From contig MNCI01033650.1 of assembly GCA_015680685.1 (NCBI GenBank), positions 906,596 through 970,595 on the forward strand: 64,000 nt of DNA, in the 5' to 3' direction. How positions within the stretch are numbered: position 1 is the first letter of the stretch; every line of letters begins with the position of its first letter. Made by a program: the position numbers and the translations under genes. This document shows positions 48,511 to 61,022 of the stretch, piece by piece. The DNA comes from Gnetum montanum (lineage: Eukaryota; Streptophyta; Gnetopsida; Gnetales; Gnetaceae). The notes beneath the pieces are model-generated. The model was not told where the DNA came from and ran no database searches. It saw only the letters and a list, made by a program, of their open reading frames with translations.

Positions 48511-50602
48511 TGACTTGGCAAGAATTATAAAATAGAATAAATAAATGACAAGGGGGGTTTTAAAAGTGCAAGTAGTGAAAACAAAGAATTACTTTCATTG
48601 TTGTGGCCATCATAAATAGACATGTGATAGTCCTATCAACGTAAACCAAATTTTGACTGTTCTCATTAGCGTAAGCCCAACAGTAGCAACGTAAACCATA
48701 CTATGGACGAAACGAAGACAGCTTATACCTCACAGAGCTAGCATGAACCAAACAAGGCCAGAGTGGTAATGTCTAAGTTATGGGATTCACCGTATTTCAG
48801 TGTGTGAGGATGATTTAAATTTTAATTTTCAAGCAACGATCATGTTTTCTACATTCCTTCACTATGTTCCAAGGTGTTTGTATTTTAAATCACATTTGGG
48901 GTTATTTTTTGGGAATCGGCCAGTTTGAGTAATCAGGCTTCAACATGAGTTATTGGAGGCTGGTCCAAGGGTTCTAGTATCTTCATGAGCAATTCTCTAG
49001 TGTGTGCGTGAATTTCCTTGGCAGCATGAATTGCCCTAGCATGAGTTGCTTGCCCTGGGCAACATGAGTAACGTGAATAGTGCCTTTAGCCAAAATCAGC
49101 CTTGTTGATCCACTACAAATAACCGATGCTTGTGCTAAAATTTTATCGGTGTTTATGGGTTATCCTATAAATTGATTCTCAAAGGTTAAAATACAAAGTC
49201 TTGTATTCAAACACCAAATCACTGCTTGCGCTAATAGATTTCTCATAACCAGTATCCGAGATTTGGCATTTGGTGCTATGAACTGTTTACAATACAGTGA
49301 ATGATTATGCTGGCATCCGTGATTTTGAGTGGACTGTTACATGCTTGGTAGCATGAGTTAGCCGCCATTTTTAGCGTGGGCTATTGAACCAAAATCAGCA
49401 TGACTTAGACCTTTAATTTGGGCAACGTGTGTGGTGGTATTATTGCTGATCTTCAGTCTTGCAATTTGGATCAGCGTCTCATGCCTCAAGTTGGTATGAT
49501 GGTATTATCTCGATTCATGAGGTACTGTTACCCTGGATTACTTGCAGCTAAATGTGGCATTCCATCTTCTCCTTGCCATTGTTTCTATGGTGAAACCTCA
49601 CCAAGGGCCCTGGCCTGAGGGTTCAAGGTTGCCCCGAAATCTTGCCTGAAATCTAGATACTTAGACTAAGATCGACGTTCCCACATGAAGGGATGCTTAA
49701 GCCTTGTAAGAGTGCTTATCCTGTCCTTATGACCAATTTTATACAATTAGTATATGTTTGATAACGAGCAGATTCAGAGTTTTATGCTCATAATACTTCT
49801 TTGGATCGCTCATTCCCGCTCCATAGTGGTCGCGATTAAGCTGAATCTTCCACTACTCTTAAGAAGATTGCAGTGTAATATCAATGCAACACCCTAGCTT
49901 CGTTCACCACCTTTTTGATTGGGAGTTTTTATTATTATTATTTTTCAAATAGTTAAAACAGCTTCTTGTGTGTCATATAAAAAGTTCCTCCTTTATACTT
50001 TGGTCTGGCTACAATACATTAAATGTACACACCATTTTCAAGCGTGGACTTTACACAATTAATAACCGATCATGTGATACTTGGAGTCATTATGCAGCAT
50101 TATATCTGATCTCATACAGATAGTATCATTGTACAACTGCAAAGAATATCTTTACATATAGTGGACGCATGTATACCATAAAGTTAGCGTCATGATTCAA
50201 GGCTATGTAACGTTAATCATTCACCTATACCATGTGATGGATAGCTGATACATGATTAGGTTATTAGTAATATGATGAACAAGTTAGCACATTTAAGGCC
50301 CTACCATGTGCAGTAGCATTTTGATATATAGTGGGCCAACACATGTGCACGAATGAATTAACACTCCTATTAGCGCGGGACCAGTAATAAGATGTAATAA
50401 GTTTACATCTTATTAATATACATTCTTTTGTTTGAACATGGCCAGCTCCATTATGCATATATTCTGATCATGTTAGAAGTAGTACCCTACACATAAGGGC
50501 CAATGGTGACCAAACTTGTTCTTCAGCATGCACTCCATCTATGTATCTCCTGAGGGAACGATGCATTTTTCAAAATAAGTCTCAGTTTTGTATCCAAAAT
50601 TT

Positions 50603-50693
50603 GTCACCACTTTATTTCAATGATTTCGGATTAATGAAGGGATATATNGTCACCACTTTATTTCAATGATTTCGGATTAATGAAGGGATATAT
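50603..50693. other. 45-bp direct duplication around a single N
   Basis: The 45 bases at 50603-50647 are repeated exactly at 50649-50693 with only the N at 50648 between them. This pattern suggests two contig ends that overlap but were joined with a placeholder rather than merged. Confidence 0.8.
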
Positions 50694-50775
50694 AGTTGTG
50701 TTTTGTTGATAGTTACTTTCATTTGTGTGTTTTACAAATTTTAACTTACTTACCTAGGATTTTGTTTTGGTGCAG

Positions 50776-50868
50776 GGACATGTTGATGATGAGGCTAGCC
50801 CCAGTGGAGCAGGACTCAATGATGCGGAGGAGTTTGGGGACCAAGCTCCTCCTAGCATTGATGTTTAA
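50776..50868 (+). CDS. Possible terminal exon in the R7 slot
   Basis: A pyrimidine-rich stretch ending TTTTGGTGCAG at 50775 looks like a good splice acceptor. It is followed by 30 codons (GHVDDEASPS through PPSIDV) and a TAA at 50866. The acidic composition and sharp drop to AT-rich sequence afterwards fit a last exon on the strand opposite to R7 gag-pol. Upstream exons were not identified, so this could be chance. Confidence 0.35.
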   Translation, partial: GHVDDEASPSGAGLNDAEEFGDQAPPSIDV

Positions 50869-51257
50869 TTCAACTTGTCATTGTTGTTAGCTTAGTTATT
50901 TTTTTTTCTTGAAAATTTGTAGATTGTATGAAAGCGAATGTGTGATACAATGTAAACATTTGAAGTTATTCATTTATACCTTGATATATTTTTTTGTTTC
51001 TATGTTATTCGATTTTTTTTATTTTAAGTTTTGTCCAAACTTTTGATAAACACAAGCTTAAACACAGAAGATTTTTTTTTTAATTTTTATTATTATATTT
51101 TTTTGTTGTTTTGTTATTTTAACTATTTGTAAATATAAGTGTGAATGCAACTAAAATGATAACAGTGTAGAAGAAATGTAAGGGACACAGTAATTTGTAA
51201 AGTAAGGATGCAACTATGCATACAAAAAAGAATGTAATTTTAATGAAATGAAAACAT

Positions 51258-51435
51258 AACTTGTTCTAGTTTAAGGCCATTTCAGGCCACAAGAAAACAA
51301 GAGAGATTTAAACTATTTTGGTGGGTTTTAAAATGAACTGGCCATTTCTGACCATGGCTAGTTTTATGTCATTGCGGACACGATTGTAGTTTAACGTCAT
51401 TTCGGACGATTGTAGTTTAACGTCATTTTGGACTC
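51258..51435 (-). repeat. Array b of R7
   Basis: Five degenerate units, such as CTAGTTTAAGGCCATTTCAG followed by GCC and TAGTTTAACGTCATTTCGGA. The array touches the protease stop at 51438. Confidence 0.65.
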
Positions 51436-51437
51436 AT

Positions 51438-54400
51438 TTAACGGTTGAGTAGCTTCTTTAATTTTTGTAGATTGACATGGTGTGTTGGGCATGTCGGTGT
51501 AATCGTATATTCAGCATCTCCTTCGCTAATTATGTTAAATGGTAATTCTGACCATGAGACGTCTGGGGGAATAACTCCTATGTCAGCATGCTCTGATGTT
51601 TCTACGTTTTGTAATGTTTCCATATTTTCTAGGGGATCATAGTTTGGAGATTGGTTATCATTCTGGTTTTCGATGGGTGCAGTGTCCTATTTAAGCTTGA
51701 GAGTAGAGTTATCTTGTTTAGGCTCATCGAATTTGACTTCTAAGCCTTAGTTTGTGCCTACGTGTGCAAAGGTGTTGGGTGTAGCCGCATCACCGTGTAT
51801 AATGATTTCACCACCTTCATAGGGTAAGTGAATCTCTTGGTGGATGGGTGAGGAAACCGATTTTAATTGGGCTAACCATGGTCGTCCCAGTATCAAGTTA
51901 AGACCAGGCATCTCATCTACAACTACAAATTCAGCTGACGTGGGGAACCGGTCCCCTGATATGAAATCCAAAGTTAGTATTCCTTTGACAACCATGCGTG
52001 ATCCATTGAACGATTTCAGGAATGTTGTGGAAGTTGGTTTAATTTGTTCAGTTACCCCTAACTATTCAATGATGGGGTATGGTACTATGTTCGTGGCTGC
52101 TCTATCATCTACGTGCACCCTATGTATTTTAAATTGATTTACTTGTATAGTTATGAACATGGGTGCAGTGGTGACTTCTCCCATTTTTTCATCTATTTTT
52201 ATATTATCTGTGTTGAAGCTTAGTGATGTAGCTCTTGATCCTTGATATGGAGACATTACGGCATGAATGGAAGGTTCATTTTCAGGCAAGTCTTTGCTAA
52301 CTAGGATCGATGTTAACATGCGTACTAAGGCTTCACGATGAACTTGCGAAGTCATCATTAGATCATACAAGCTCAAAGATGTGTTTTTCTATTTAAGCAC
52401 CATTGTGACCTGAGTTAGGATACTGGCCAAGTATTTTCTGTTTGGTATAGTCTTGTTGGTTGAGACTTGGTCCATTAGACCCAGTATTTGTATCTCTTGT
52501 GGAATGGTCTTCGTGTGGTCTAATGTGACGGTTGGGTTCGACGTATCTGGCATCCCTGATTTTTTGCTTTTGTGACTCATGCTTGGCTCATCAGTTGCTG
52601 GAGCCATAGGTATAGCATTTAAGGGAGTGGGTTTTGGTAGCCCCAGTTCAAGACTTCGACGTTCTTTTTCCAACCATTCCCTAGTAAGTCTATCAGTGAG
52701 GTGTTCTCGTGAAGGTTGTGGAGGAACTGTTGGAGCTTGAACATTGGGTTGTTTTGGGACTCGGATTACAAATGGAGTGGGTCAAGGTTGCAGTTGAACA
52801 GTCGAAGATGGTTGTGTGTTAGGGTGTTTAGGCATCCTGATGATGAATGGGGTCTATTTGGTTTGCAGTTAAGGAATAGGAGCTTGAAGATCAGGATGTT
52901 TTGGCACCTTGATTACGAAAGGAGTTGGTTGGTTTTGTGGTTGTACCTCCGTGGTTGCAATTGTAGGTGGCACTTAGACTACAAAGGGATTGGGCCGGGT
53001 AGGCAATTGCACATTTGCGATTGCATTGGCAGGGGGTACATGAATAACAAATGGTTTTGTCGATGTAGGCAGATTGTATGTGGGATACGAAGATTATGGG
53101 GATGATGTTGACGTTGTAGGAGGAACACGAATCACGAAAGGTTTTGTGGGCATACTCTACTCATTTCCAACATGTATCATGTTAATAACGTAGGGAGCTT
53201 CCTTAGTATTAAGGGGATCTTTGTACATGCCCATAGATTGATTCTATGGTTTAACCAAGTTGGCATCATCAAATGTTATTTTACCCCTATCAATCATACG
53301 TTGTATGTCTTGTTTGAGGGTGAAACAATAATTAGTACCATGCCCATTCCATTGGTGGTACTCGCAAAATCGATCTACTGTAAAGCCTCTTGGAATAGGA
53401 GGCTCATTTGGAGTTGCCAAGCTTGGGTTTTTGGCCAATTCACAGAATTGGTCATGTCTCTAGGCTACCACTGGAGACAACTGCTTGTGTTTAATGGCCC
53501 CAGCCTTCAAAACTTAATCTAACAACTGGGAAGGCTTCATGGGGAGCAGTGTGTACTGAGCAAGGTCTTTCCTCTCAAACATACGTGCATGACCCATGTT
53601 AGTAGCTTTCATGGTAGATGATTTAGGTATGTGTGTAAGAGTGGTTCTCTCATAGTTAACGGGAGCAGTAGGTGGTCTGCCTTGCTATCCCATGTTGGTA
53701 GGTTGAGTCTCCACAACTACGGCTACCATTGCTTTAGCCTTTTCTTTATCTTTTTTAGTGTGTTGATTTCTAAATGCTAAGTAAGCAGGATCATGGCTAT
53801 TTTGGGCTGCCTCTTCTATGTTTTTAATCTGTACAAAAGCTTGGCTTAGAGTGCGCTCGTTTAGATAGTACAATTTTGATTTGACAAAGTTGTTCACAGC
53901 TCCCTTAAGAATCATAAGAAGGTATGTTTCTAGGATTGGCTCATGAAGTTCATTGAGTGTGGCACTCCATCTTTGGATAAATTTTTGTATAGGTTCAAGC
54001 GGTGCTTGCTTTACCTGTATGAGGCTATCCAAGGTTGCTTCAGGTTTCAGGTTGTATTTAAACCTAGTAACGAATTGGTGTAAGAGATACTCCAAAGAGG
54101 ATATGGAGTTACGAGGCAAGGCTCGGTACCAGTCTAATGCTCTGCCAGTGAGGGACATGGCAATCACACATAGGATTGCATGGGGCCATGCCTAAAGCAA
54201 CAAGAATTCTAGTCTAAATGTGACTAGATGGGCATTGGGGTCTCCTTCCCCATTGTATTTGGTTAGTTGAGGCAAAGAAATACCTTTGGGTAAGGTTAAT
54301 GGTGGTACCAAAGAGCTAATAGGATTGTCTTGATAAAAGTCTAATACTTTAAGCTCTTCATTGTTAGTGATTTTGAGGTGTTTTACCTCGTCAACCAGAT

Positions 54401-55468
54401 CCTACATCATTTTCTTAGCTTCAGCCTAGCCTTGGGCACTAGGTGAAGGGGGAGGTTGGTTAGTTTGAGTGCAATACAAATTAGACTGCTGTATGGTTGG
54501 TGGGAAGGATGATTGTTGAGTGATCAGAGGTTGCACTGGCAGAATATTTATAGTGGGTGCTACTAAGGGTGGCATACCGTAAGGTGTAGGTTGTTGTTGT
54601 TGTTGAGTGATAGGGGTGAGCCATTGTCCAACTATGGGTTGCCAAGGGAGGTTTTGCACTTGGTGTTGTATTGAAGGAGGTAAAGGTGTGGTATGAACCT
54701 GCACTCGTGGGATGAAGTGTGTTGATGTGGTAGTGGATATCACAGATGGCATCCCAATTACATGGGGTGGGAAAGTTGCTCCTACATTAATCTAAGAAGG
54801 GGGTTGTTGGGCTTGTACTTGTAAGAGGGAGGGTAAGGTAGTAATCGGAGGGATAGTGGGCATGGACATGGTAAATTGAGAGTTGGTCATAGGGAGAGTG
54901 GAAATGAGAGTGAGCGCTTCCTATTGGGGATTTTAACTATATGAAGAGACATAGTCTCCCCTGTGAATGGGTGAAATAATAGGTTCACGTAAGTATGCAG
55001 ACTGAGAGTATGGTATGAATCCCAGAGTTTGGATTGGCCTACGAAATTATCTTGCTCATCTCCATTTTGAGTTTCTATTATGGGTTGGCATGAGGTTTGG
55101 TTCCTGGCCAGAAGGAGTTGTGATAGGAGTTCATGGTGGGATTCAGTGAGTGGGATGACATCATAGGGGGCAAGGATGAATTCATGACCTCCCTTGTTGA
55201 TGACTTCATACTGTCTTTTCGCATCAAGTTCCATCTGATCAATGGGTAAGTTCTCTTGGATCTTGACACATATGAAATTGTATTGCTCGGGGGTCAAAGT
55301 GGTGAATGAGGGGTCATGGCCCTGCAATCTCAATGATCGGCGAGGTGGCCCCTAAGGGTTGACCTCACCATGAGTCACTATGGGTCTGGTGGTGGTCACA
55401 TGGTATAAGACTAATGCACCGAGGTCAGAGATGAGGAGAGTAGAAGTATTTGTGTTCGTAGGGTCCAT
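51438..55468 (-). pseudogene. gag-pro: Gag-protease of R7
   Basis: The ATG at 55468 gives MDPTNTNTSTLLISDLGALV. The N-terminal block QYNFICVKIQENLPIDQ is near 55260, then a Gln/Pro-rich linker (54426-54850). The gag core at 54167-53685 has MSLTGRALDWYRALPRNSI, FKYNLKPEATLDSL and PIQKFIQRWSATLNE, uninterrupted for 160 residues. A CxxH/C knuckle follows (FCEYHQWNGHGTNYCF, near 53370). The protease lies at 52376-51750 with VDDRAATNI at the active site, so the glycine after the catalytic acid is arginine, and GRPWLAQL further on. The end is LQKLKKLLNR. Stops and frame changes separate these blocks. About 1340 codons, similar to R6. Confidence 0.78.
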
Positions 55469-55519
55469 TTAACATGCTTTAAGTATGGAAACGTAAACTA
55501 AAATTTTTTTTGGTTAAGT

Positions 55520-55980
55520 GTTGGACTAGAAGCAAACAAATTTTCTAAGTGTTGGAACAGCGTATACAGCATAAACAAGAGAAAATTTGGCTAAGTGTTG
55601 GAATAGTGTATACAACGTAAATGGGAGAAAATTTGGCTAAGTGTTGGAACAGCGTATAGGTGGCAGCATATGAGTAGGGGTCACAGCGTACACCAATTGT
55701 GTACAGCGTATATAGATGATACACAAGATATAATGCAAGTGTAAACACCAACAACGGAGATGAACTATAGTGTATACTATAAAAATTAATATTTTGGCCA
55801 AAACAAATGGTAAAGATGCAGCGTATACAAGTGAACAGCATATGAACGTTGGATGTGGCACAGATCTGCAGTCACAGGGTGAAGATCTGTAGTCACAGAG
55901 TGTATATCTGTAATATTTGAGGGTAGATATGTAGTCATAGGATGTAGATTTGTAGTCACAGAGGGTAGATATAGGATAGC
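55520..55980 (-). repeat. Leader repeats of R7
   Basis: Two short tandem sets: three copies of about 54 bp with GAAAATTTGGCTAAGTGTTGG (55537-55655), and about five copies of 22-24 bp with ATCTGTAGTCACAGAG (55858-55978). They lie between primer site and gag, as the 120-bp repeats of R6 do, without sequence similarity to them. Confidence 0.6.
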
Positions 55981-56004
55981 AAGACATAGATCTAGGAGAA
56001 AAAT

Positions 56005-56023
56005 GGCCCTCCTTCTAGCGCCA
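56005..56023 (-). other. Primer binding site of R7
   Basis: TGGCGCTAGAAGGAGGGCC on the minus strand, five bases after the 5' LTR end. It starts with TGG as tRNA-complementary sites do. Confidence 0.65.
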
Positions 56024-56028
56024 TTTTC

Positions 56029-57792
56029 TGTACCATCCGAAATCGTCGGTGCAAGGCTAGAATGAAACAAACATCGGGAGATCCTCGAAAGAAATATAGA
56101 AGACCCTACCTTTGCTATAGGGCAAGTTGGAATGGACGAAGGCAAAGTTCCTCAAATGGTCCATGCGTGGATCAAACGAGGACTTCCCCAACGTACACAC
56201 TTTGGAATGCGTTGGGTTATACGTAAACGATGCACATTAAACGTAAACTATAATCTTAAACAGGCACAATAACATAAACAGGAATGTAAACGTAAAATAG
56301 AGAAACAAAGAAAACTATAATAAATCTAGGCAAAATATAAACTATTTTGTATTGAAAAATGATTATAGTGTGCACTGGTTAGAACGCAGTTGTGGATTGA
56401 TGACAAGGAAAATGTTTAGACCTGGTGGGTGATGACAGGTGCTGGAAGATGTAGGTTTTGGATTGTAGGGAAATTTAGCATCCAAGTCTAATGCCCAGTG
56501 TACAGAGGTTAATGCCCAAATCTGCTAAGTGCCCCAGATTCAATTTTTTTATCCGTTTGTAAAAGTTTCCCCCTAGATCTAGTGAAAAATCGAGGTTTTT
56601 ATAAGATCTTGGTCATTAGATTCGGATCTCGGAGGAGATGAGTGGCTGTGAGGTGAGAAAAATTTGGATCATGAGACAAGTGGATACATTACAATTTTAT
56701 AGCATGTAGCGCACATGGTAGCGTATGAACGCCCAACGTATAGACTTGGAACGCTCAAAAAAACTTAAAATTTACAAAAGCATAAGGATGATGTCTCTAG
56801 CTTCTGGTTCCATGCTTTGGCCTACTATTTTTTGCCTCAGCATGTCTTGAAATGCTTTGGCCTATTTTGGCATCTGTGTACAGCATTCAACGTATGAGAT
56901 TGGGCATCTAGCATGTGTACGCTAGCATATACGCTCAATACACTGGCGTATATGCTCCATACATTAGCCAACGTATACCAAAGTGTGCTCAGTGTAAATA
57001 GGTGAAAATGGCTCGTTGGAAGCCCAGAACTGAATTTTTTGAAGCTTGTGATATTGTAGTATTATTTCCCATGTCTTGAGGATTGATTCCAAGTTGAAAA
57101 CTTGCCCAAAAGTGCCTAATTTTTCCTGTTCATGGTGGTGTACGCTGGGCTATATGCTGGCCAGCGTATACCAAGGTGTACCTAGCGTATACACATGAAA
57201 ATGCATCATTTCGAGCTCAAAAATTGATCTTCAGAAGCCAGTGATGATGCTCAATAGTTTTCCTACCTCTAGGAGTCGATTTGATGTGAAAATCTTGCTC
57301 TGTGATGCCTATTTTAGGCCCTTTTTGATGGTATACGCTGGGCTATACGGTGGCTAGTGTATACCAAGGTGTGCTCAACGTATACACATGAAAATGCATC
57401 ATTTAGGACCTAAAATTGAATTTTTAGGAGGTCAGGAGTTGTTGGGGACCTTTGGTAAGGTCATGGGGGCTCCATACGCTCAATTCTGGCATGTTTTGAC
57501 TCATTTTTGGGGCCCAAAAATTTCCATACGCTGGTCTGTACGATGGCCAGCGTACAGCCCAGCATGAACAGAGTATACTTGGTCAAAACCAAGTATTTTG
57601 AACCCAAAACTTGAAATTCCTGATGCCAGATGTTGGTGTAGTCACCTGTGTATCCTAGGGAACTTTTTCCTTTTCAATTAGGCTCCATTTGATTCTATTT
57701 TGATGCTCTAGAGCTTGGTCATGCTAGGGATCATCATGACTTAGCTTTATTTTCTGTCTGAAAGTGCTAGCCAAAATTTTGTGGTGTTTTCA
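56029..57792 (-). repeat. 5' LTR of R7 (1764 bp)
   Basis: On the plus strand it runs from TGTACCATCC to GGTGTTTTCA, with intact TG and CA. It is the partner of 40437-42215. TTATAAAA on the minus strand near 56594-56603 is the TATA candidate. The GTATACGCTGG block is at about 56920-57565. Confidence 0.85.
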
Positions 57793-60110
57793 CAATCCAC
57801 CTAGGGCTTTTCCATGTTGTAGGTAATTTTTAATGTGGGTGTACCACTCTTGTGTATCCGTAGCACTGACAGAGGCTATGTGTTCCACCCAAGTGATAGG
57901 ATCTGCGCATTCAATAATCGAAGTTGGCAGGTTTGCCAAGGAATGTGATGAAATTTTTAACATGAGGGTAGCTAAGGCATCTACCATGGTGTTCTAGTTG
58001 CATGGCATGTGTTGCACATCTGTGGTTTCAAATTTCTTAAGCAGGACTTTTGCTAGGTCACAGTAGAGTTGCAGGTACGTAGCCTTGCAGGCGTAGACCT
58101 CGGTGATTTGATTCGTAACTAATTGTGAATCTCCCCAGATTGCTAGGTGTTGTATGTGCAGTGCCTAGGTAGTTAAGAGGCCCCTAAGTAACCCCTCATA
58201 CTCTACCACATTGTTGGTGCAAGGGAATGCAAAACGATATGTGGATGGATGCATTTCCTTAGAAGGAAATGTGATGACGGCAGCAATGCTACCTCCTCGC
58301 GTGGTTGAGGCACCGTTGTAGTGTAGAGTGGCTTAAAGATGGGATGGGACAATGTCAATATTGCTAACGTGCTTGTTTGGGAATTCGGGGTCTATGGTTA
58401 CCTGGTCATCGACTGGCAAGGCCATCAGTTGGGTTGCTATGGCTTGACCCTTCGTCGATGATTAACTTACATAGTGTAAATCGAACTCCACGGTTATTGC
58501 CTTTCATCGGGCTATCTTGCTACTTTCGTATAGGTTGTTAGTTATAGCCTGAAGTATATTACTTTTGCAAATGACATTGGTTGTGCTGAAAAATAGGTAA
58601 TGCCTCCACTTTTTTAGTGCAAACACTAAGGCAAGGCAATTCCTCTCCACTTCGTTGTATTTCACCTCATGTGCTATTAGCACATAGCTCAAATAATACA
58701 CTAGTATCTTGGAACCGTCATCTCGTTTCTGACAAAGCAGTATCACGACAGATGTATCAGAGTTGGCGAGGTAGATAAAGAAGGATTTATCCCTTTGTGG
58801 CAGATGCACAGTTGGGAGGTATGAGAGTTCCTTCTTCAGGTCATTGAAGGCTTGTTGACACTTGGTTGTCCACTCAAAGTTAACCCCTTTCTTTAGAAGA
58901 TGTTGCATGGGGTGTAACTTATCGGTCAACCTTGCTATAAACCTTCGGATGAACTATACCCTATCTTGAAAACCACATAGCTCCTTGAGGTTTTTGGGAG
59001 ATGCTAGGTTGACAATGGCCTTGACTTTGTCAAGGTCTACCTGTATTCTGGCCTCCGATACTATGAACCCTAACATATGTCTGATTTTTAACCTGATGAC
59101 GTACTTCTTAAGGTTGAGGTGTAAGTCATGCATTTGGCAACGCTTGAGGACTACTTCTAGATCGTGTGGGTGATTAGCTATCTCTTTGGACTTGACTGCT
59201 ATATCATCCACATAGTCATTTAATGTATCTAAGATATAGTTGCTGAAAATGTAAGTCATGGCTAGCTGGTAGGTTGCTCTAGCATTCTTGAGCCTGAAGG
59301 GCATCATGATGTAGCAGAAGGTTTCCCATGGGATCATGAAGGTTGTTGACAACTGATGCTCTGGGTTAATATGGATTTGGTTGTATCCAGGGAAACCATC
59401 CATGAAGGATAGCAGAGCATGACCAGCTATGGTGTCGATGAGCTAATCGATACTCGAAAGTGGGAATTTCTCCTTGATTTTTGCCTTGTTCAAATCCTAG
59501 AAGTCTATACAGATCCGTATTTCCCCCATTTTCTTTGAAACTACAACAATGTTGGACACCCACTCTAAGTAATCAACCACGCGGATGAAACCAGCTTGGT
59601 ATAGCTTGGTGATTTCATCCCTCATGGCTAGTGTGATTTCCAGCTTAACTTTGCGAGCCTTCTACTTGATTTGTGTGGGTCTAAGACAATGTTGTGCTGA
59701 ATTAGCCGTAGGTCCAGACCCGGCATGTTGTTGTACGACCACACGAAGACACTGATGTTGTCTTGCAGAATCTTGGCTACATTTTTGTGCATTTGCATGT
59801 CTAGGAGGGAGCTAAGCTTTAGCATTTTTACTTTCCACTTTGATGTGGTCACAAGCATCTCAATGAGAGGGTCCTCGATCACATCCCTAGCCTCTAAGTC
59901 TAGGGCTTGGACTAGATGCTCGGGCTAGTCTGGGGATTCCTCTAAGGCTGCTATGATGCTAGTTGTGGTCAACCCCCAATCGATCATGCTGGGGTCTAAC
60001 TATCTCACGAGCTTGCCCTATGGACTTGCTAATGTTAAAGGCATGGAAAGGTCGCGATGGATTTCCAGCTCTTGCTCAACCTTCCAACATAAGATTAAAG
60101 TCTAGTTAAG
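57793..60110 (-). pseudogene. pol: RT and RNase H part of R5 pol (proximal to R7)
   Basis: Minus strand. The pol leader (59882-59628, MLKLSSLLDMQMHKNVAKIL and MPGLDLRLIQHNI) is followed by RT at about 59590-58930 with MDGFPGYNQIHINPEHQL and YVDDIAVKS. Gypsy RNase H (58929-58510) has FFIYLANSDTS and YNEVERNCLALVFALKKW. The archaeal-type RNase H (58350-57960) has HYNGAS (asparagine for the first acid), VVEYEGLLRG, WGDSQLVTNQ and MVDALATL. It ends QHGKALGGL at the R7 junction. Stops are frequent and at least one frameshift occurs near 59650. Confidence 0.8.
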
Positions 60111-60179
60111 GGGCGTCTATCGATAGAGATTTTATGTAATGAAAATTTGCAAAACAATGACGTGATGCAACTCATGAAG

Positions 60180-60700
60180 TGTGATGATGTAAAGATTGAA
60201 ATTTTTCCAGTTTAAGGTCATGGAGGACCGCCAAGGCATGAAAATGCAAGACTGTTGAAGATGCAAAATTGCCAATGCAAAGTGTGAGGTTGCAAAATTG
60301 TGGACATGCAAATGCCAAACTACTAGTTTAGTTTCATTTCAGACTATCAAATTATAGCATGCAAGATCTTAATATGCAAAATGAAACGGGGAACTGCAGG
60401 TTTGTGTTAACGCGAACATATGAACTGTTGACATGAAAACATGAAACTACTAGAAATTACGACACTGCCAATGTGGAAGAAGATGTGAAAACTGCCCATG
60501 TAAGAAGGTAGTATTGTTAGTTTAACACCATTGTGGACTACAAAAGTGACAGGTTGAAACTACTAGTTTAGGGTCTTTTCGAACTGTTAGAGGTGCAACT
60601 ACGCTAGGATTGCTAGTTTAAGGTCTTTTCAAACTAGTCGCACTGCAATTTCCAGGATTACTAGTTTAAGGTCTTTTTGGACCTATAATAAAAATAAATA
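60180..60700 (-). repeat. Array c of R5
   Basis: Units such as CTAGTTTAAGGTCTTTTTGG then ACC at both ends of the block, with degenerate GCAAAATTGC and CATGAAAAC-rich units between. It is the reverse-complement counterpart of 32085-32560. Confidence 0.7.
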
Positions 60701-60861
60701 TATTTTTTTGCTTTCGGGAAAGAAAACAGTTGGCTTGAAGTGTGTCAAGGCTTTAATGCTAATAATGCTACGATGTCATGGCAAGCATGCTACGCTGTAT
60801 AGTGCACTCCGCATTAATCAGAGAGAGAGAGCGGCAAGTTTCCCCATCTTATCATTATGAC

Positions 60862-60870
60862 CATAAATAG
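60862..60870 (+). promoter_or_regulatory. TATA box of the antisense accessory gene in R5
   Basis: GACCATAAATAGGGATTAAA, about 160 bp before the proposed ATG, followed by GTGCAGAGCCCACATTGGAG. It aligns with the promoters at 12783 and 31910. Confidence 0.6.
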
Positions 60871-61022
60871 GGATTAAACCTTGGCAATTTTTCCATTCTC
60901 ACTGTAAGAGTGCAGAGCCCACATTGGAGCACAAGGTGATTTTGGAGCACGAAGCAATTATGTTAACAACTAGCAAGGTAAGTTTTTACAGCGAAGAGGA
61001 GGGTAAATTTGCAAGCAGGAAA

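Larger units (their letters stand above)
48511..51257. other. Accessory slot of R7 with unrecognised content
   Basis: This is the position equivalent to the antisense gene of R4, R5 and R6. I find no similarity to that gene. A TATA-like CCATCATAAATAGACATG lies at about 48609-48626 on the plus strand, comparable in placement to the accessory promoters. Between 48650 and 50700 I see no convincing exon; AGCATGAGTT recurs several times at about 48930-49360. A possible last exon is listed separately. Confidence 0.4.
40437..57792 (-). mobile_element. R7: Tat-like element with both LTRs, 17,356 bp, inside R5 pol
   Basis: LTRs are at both ends, with a perfect target duplication CAATC at 40432-40436 and 57793-57797. 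Minus-strand order: 5' LTR 57792-56029, primer site, leader repeats, gag-protease 55468-51438, array b, a 3.2-kb slot, array c, pol 47770-44144, array a, tail, 3' LTR 42215-40437. LTR and coding sequences differ clearly from R6, so it is a separate family with the same plan. R8 belongs to this family. Confidence 0.9.

Noticed and set aside
48511-50700. Possible captured host gene in the R7 slot
   Set aside because: I could not find exons with recognisable protein similarity. Only the terminal exon candidate is listed.
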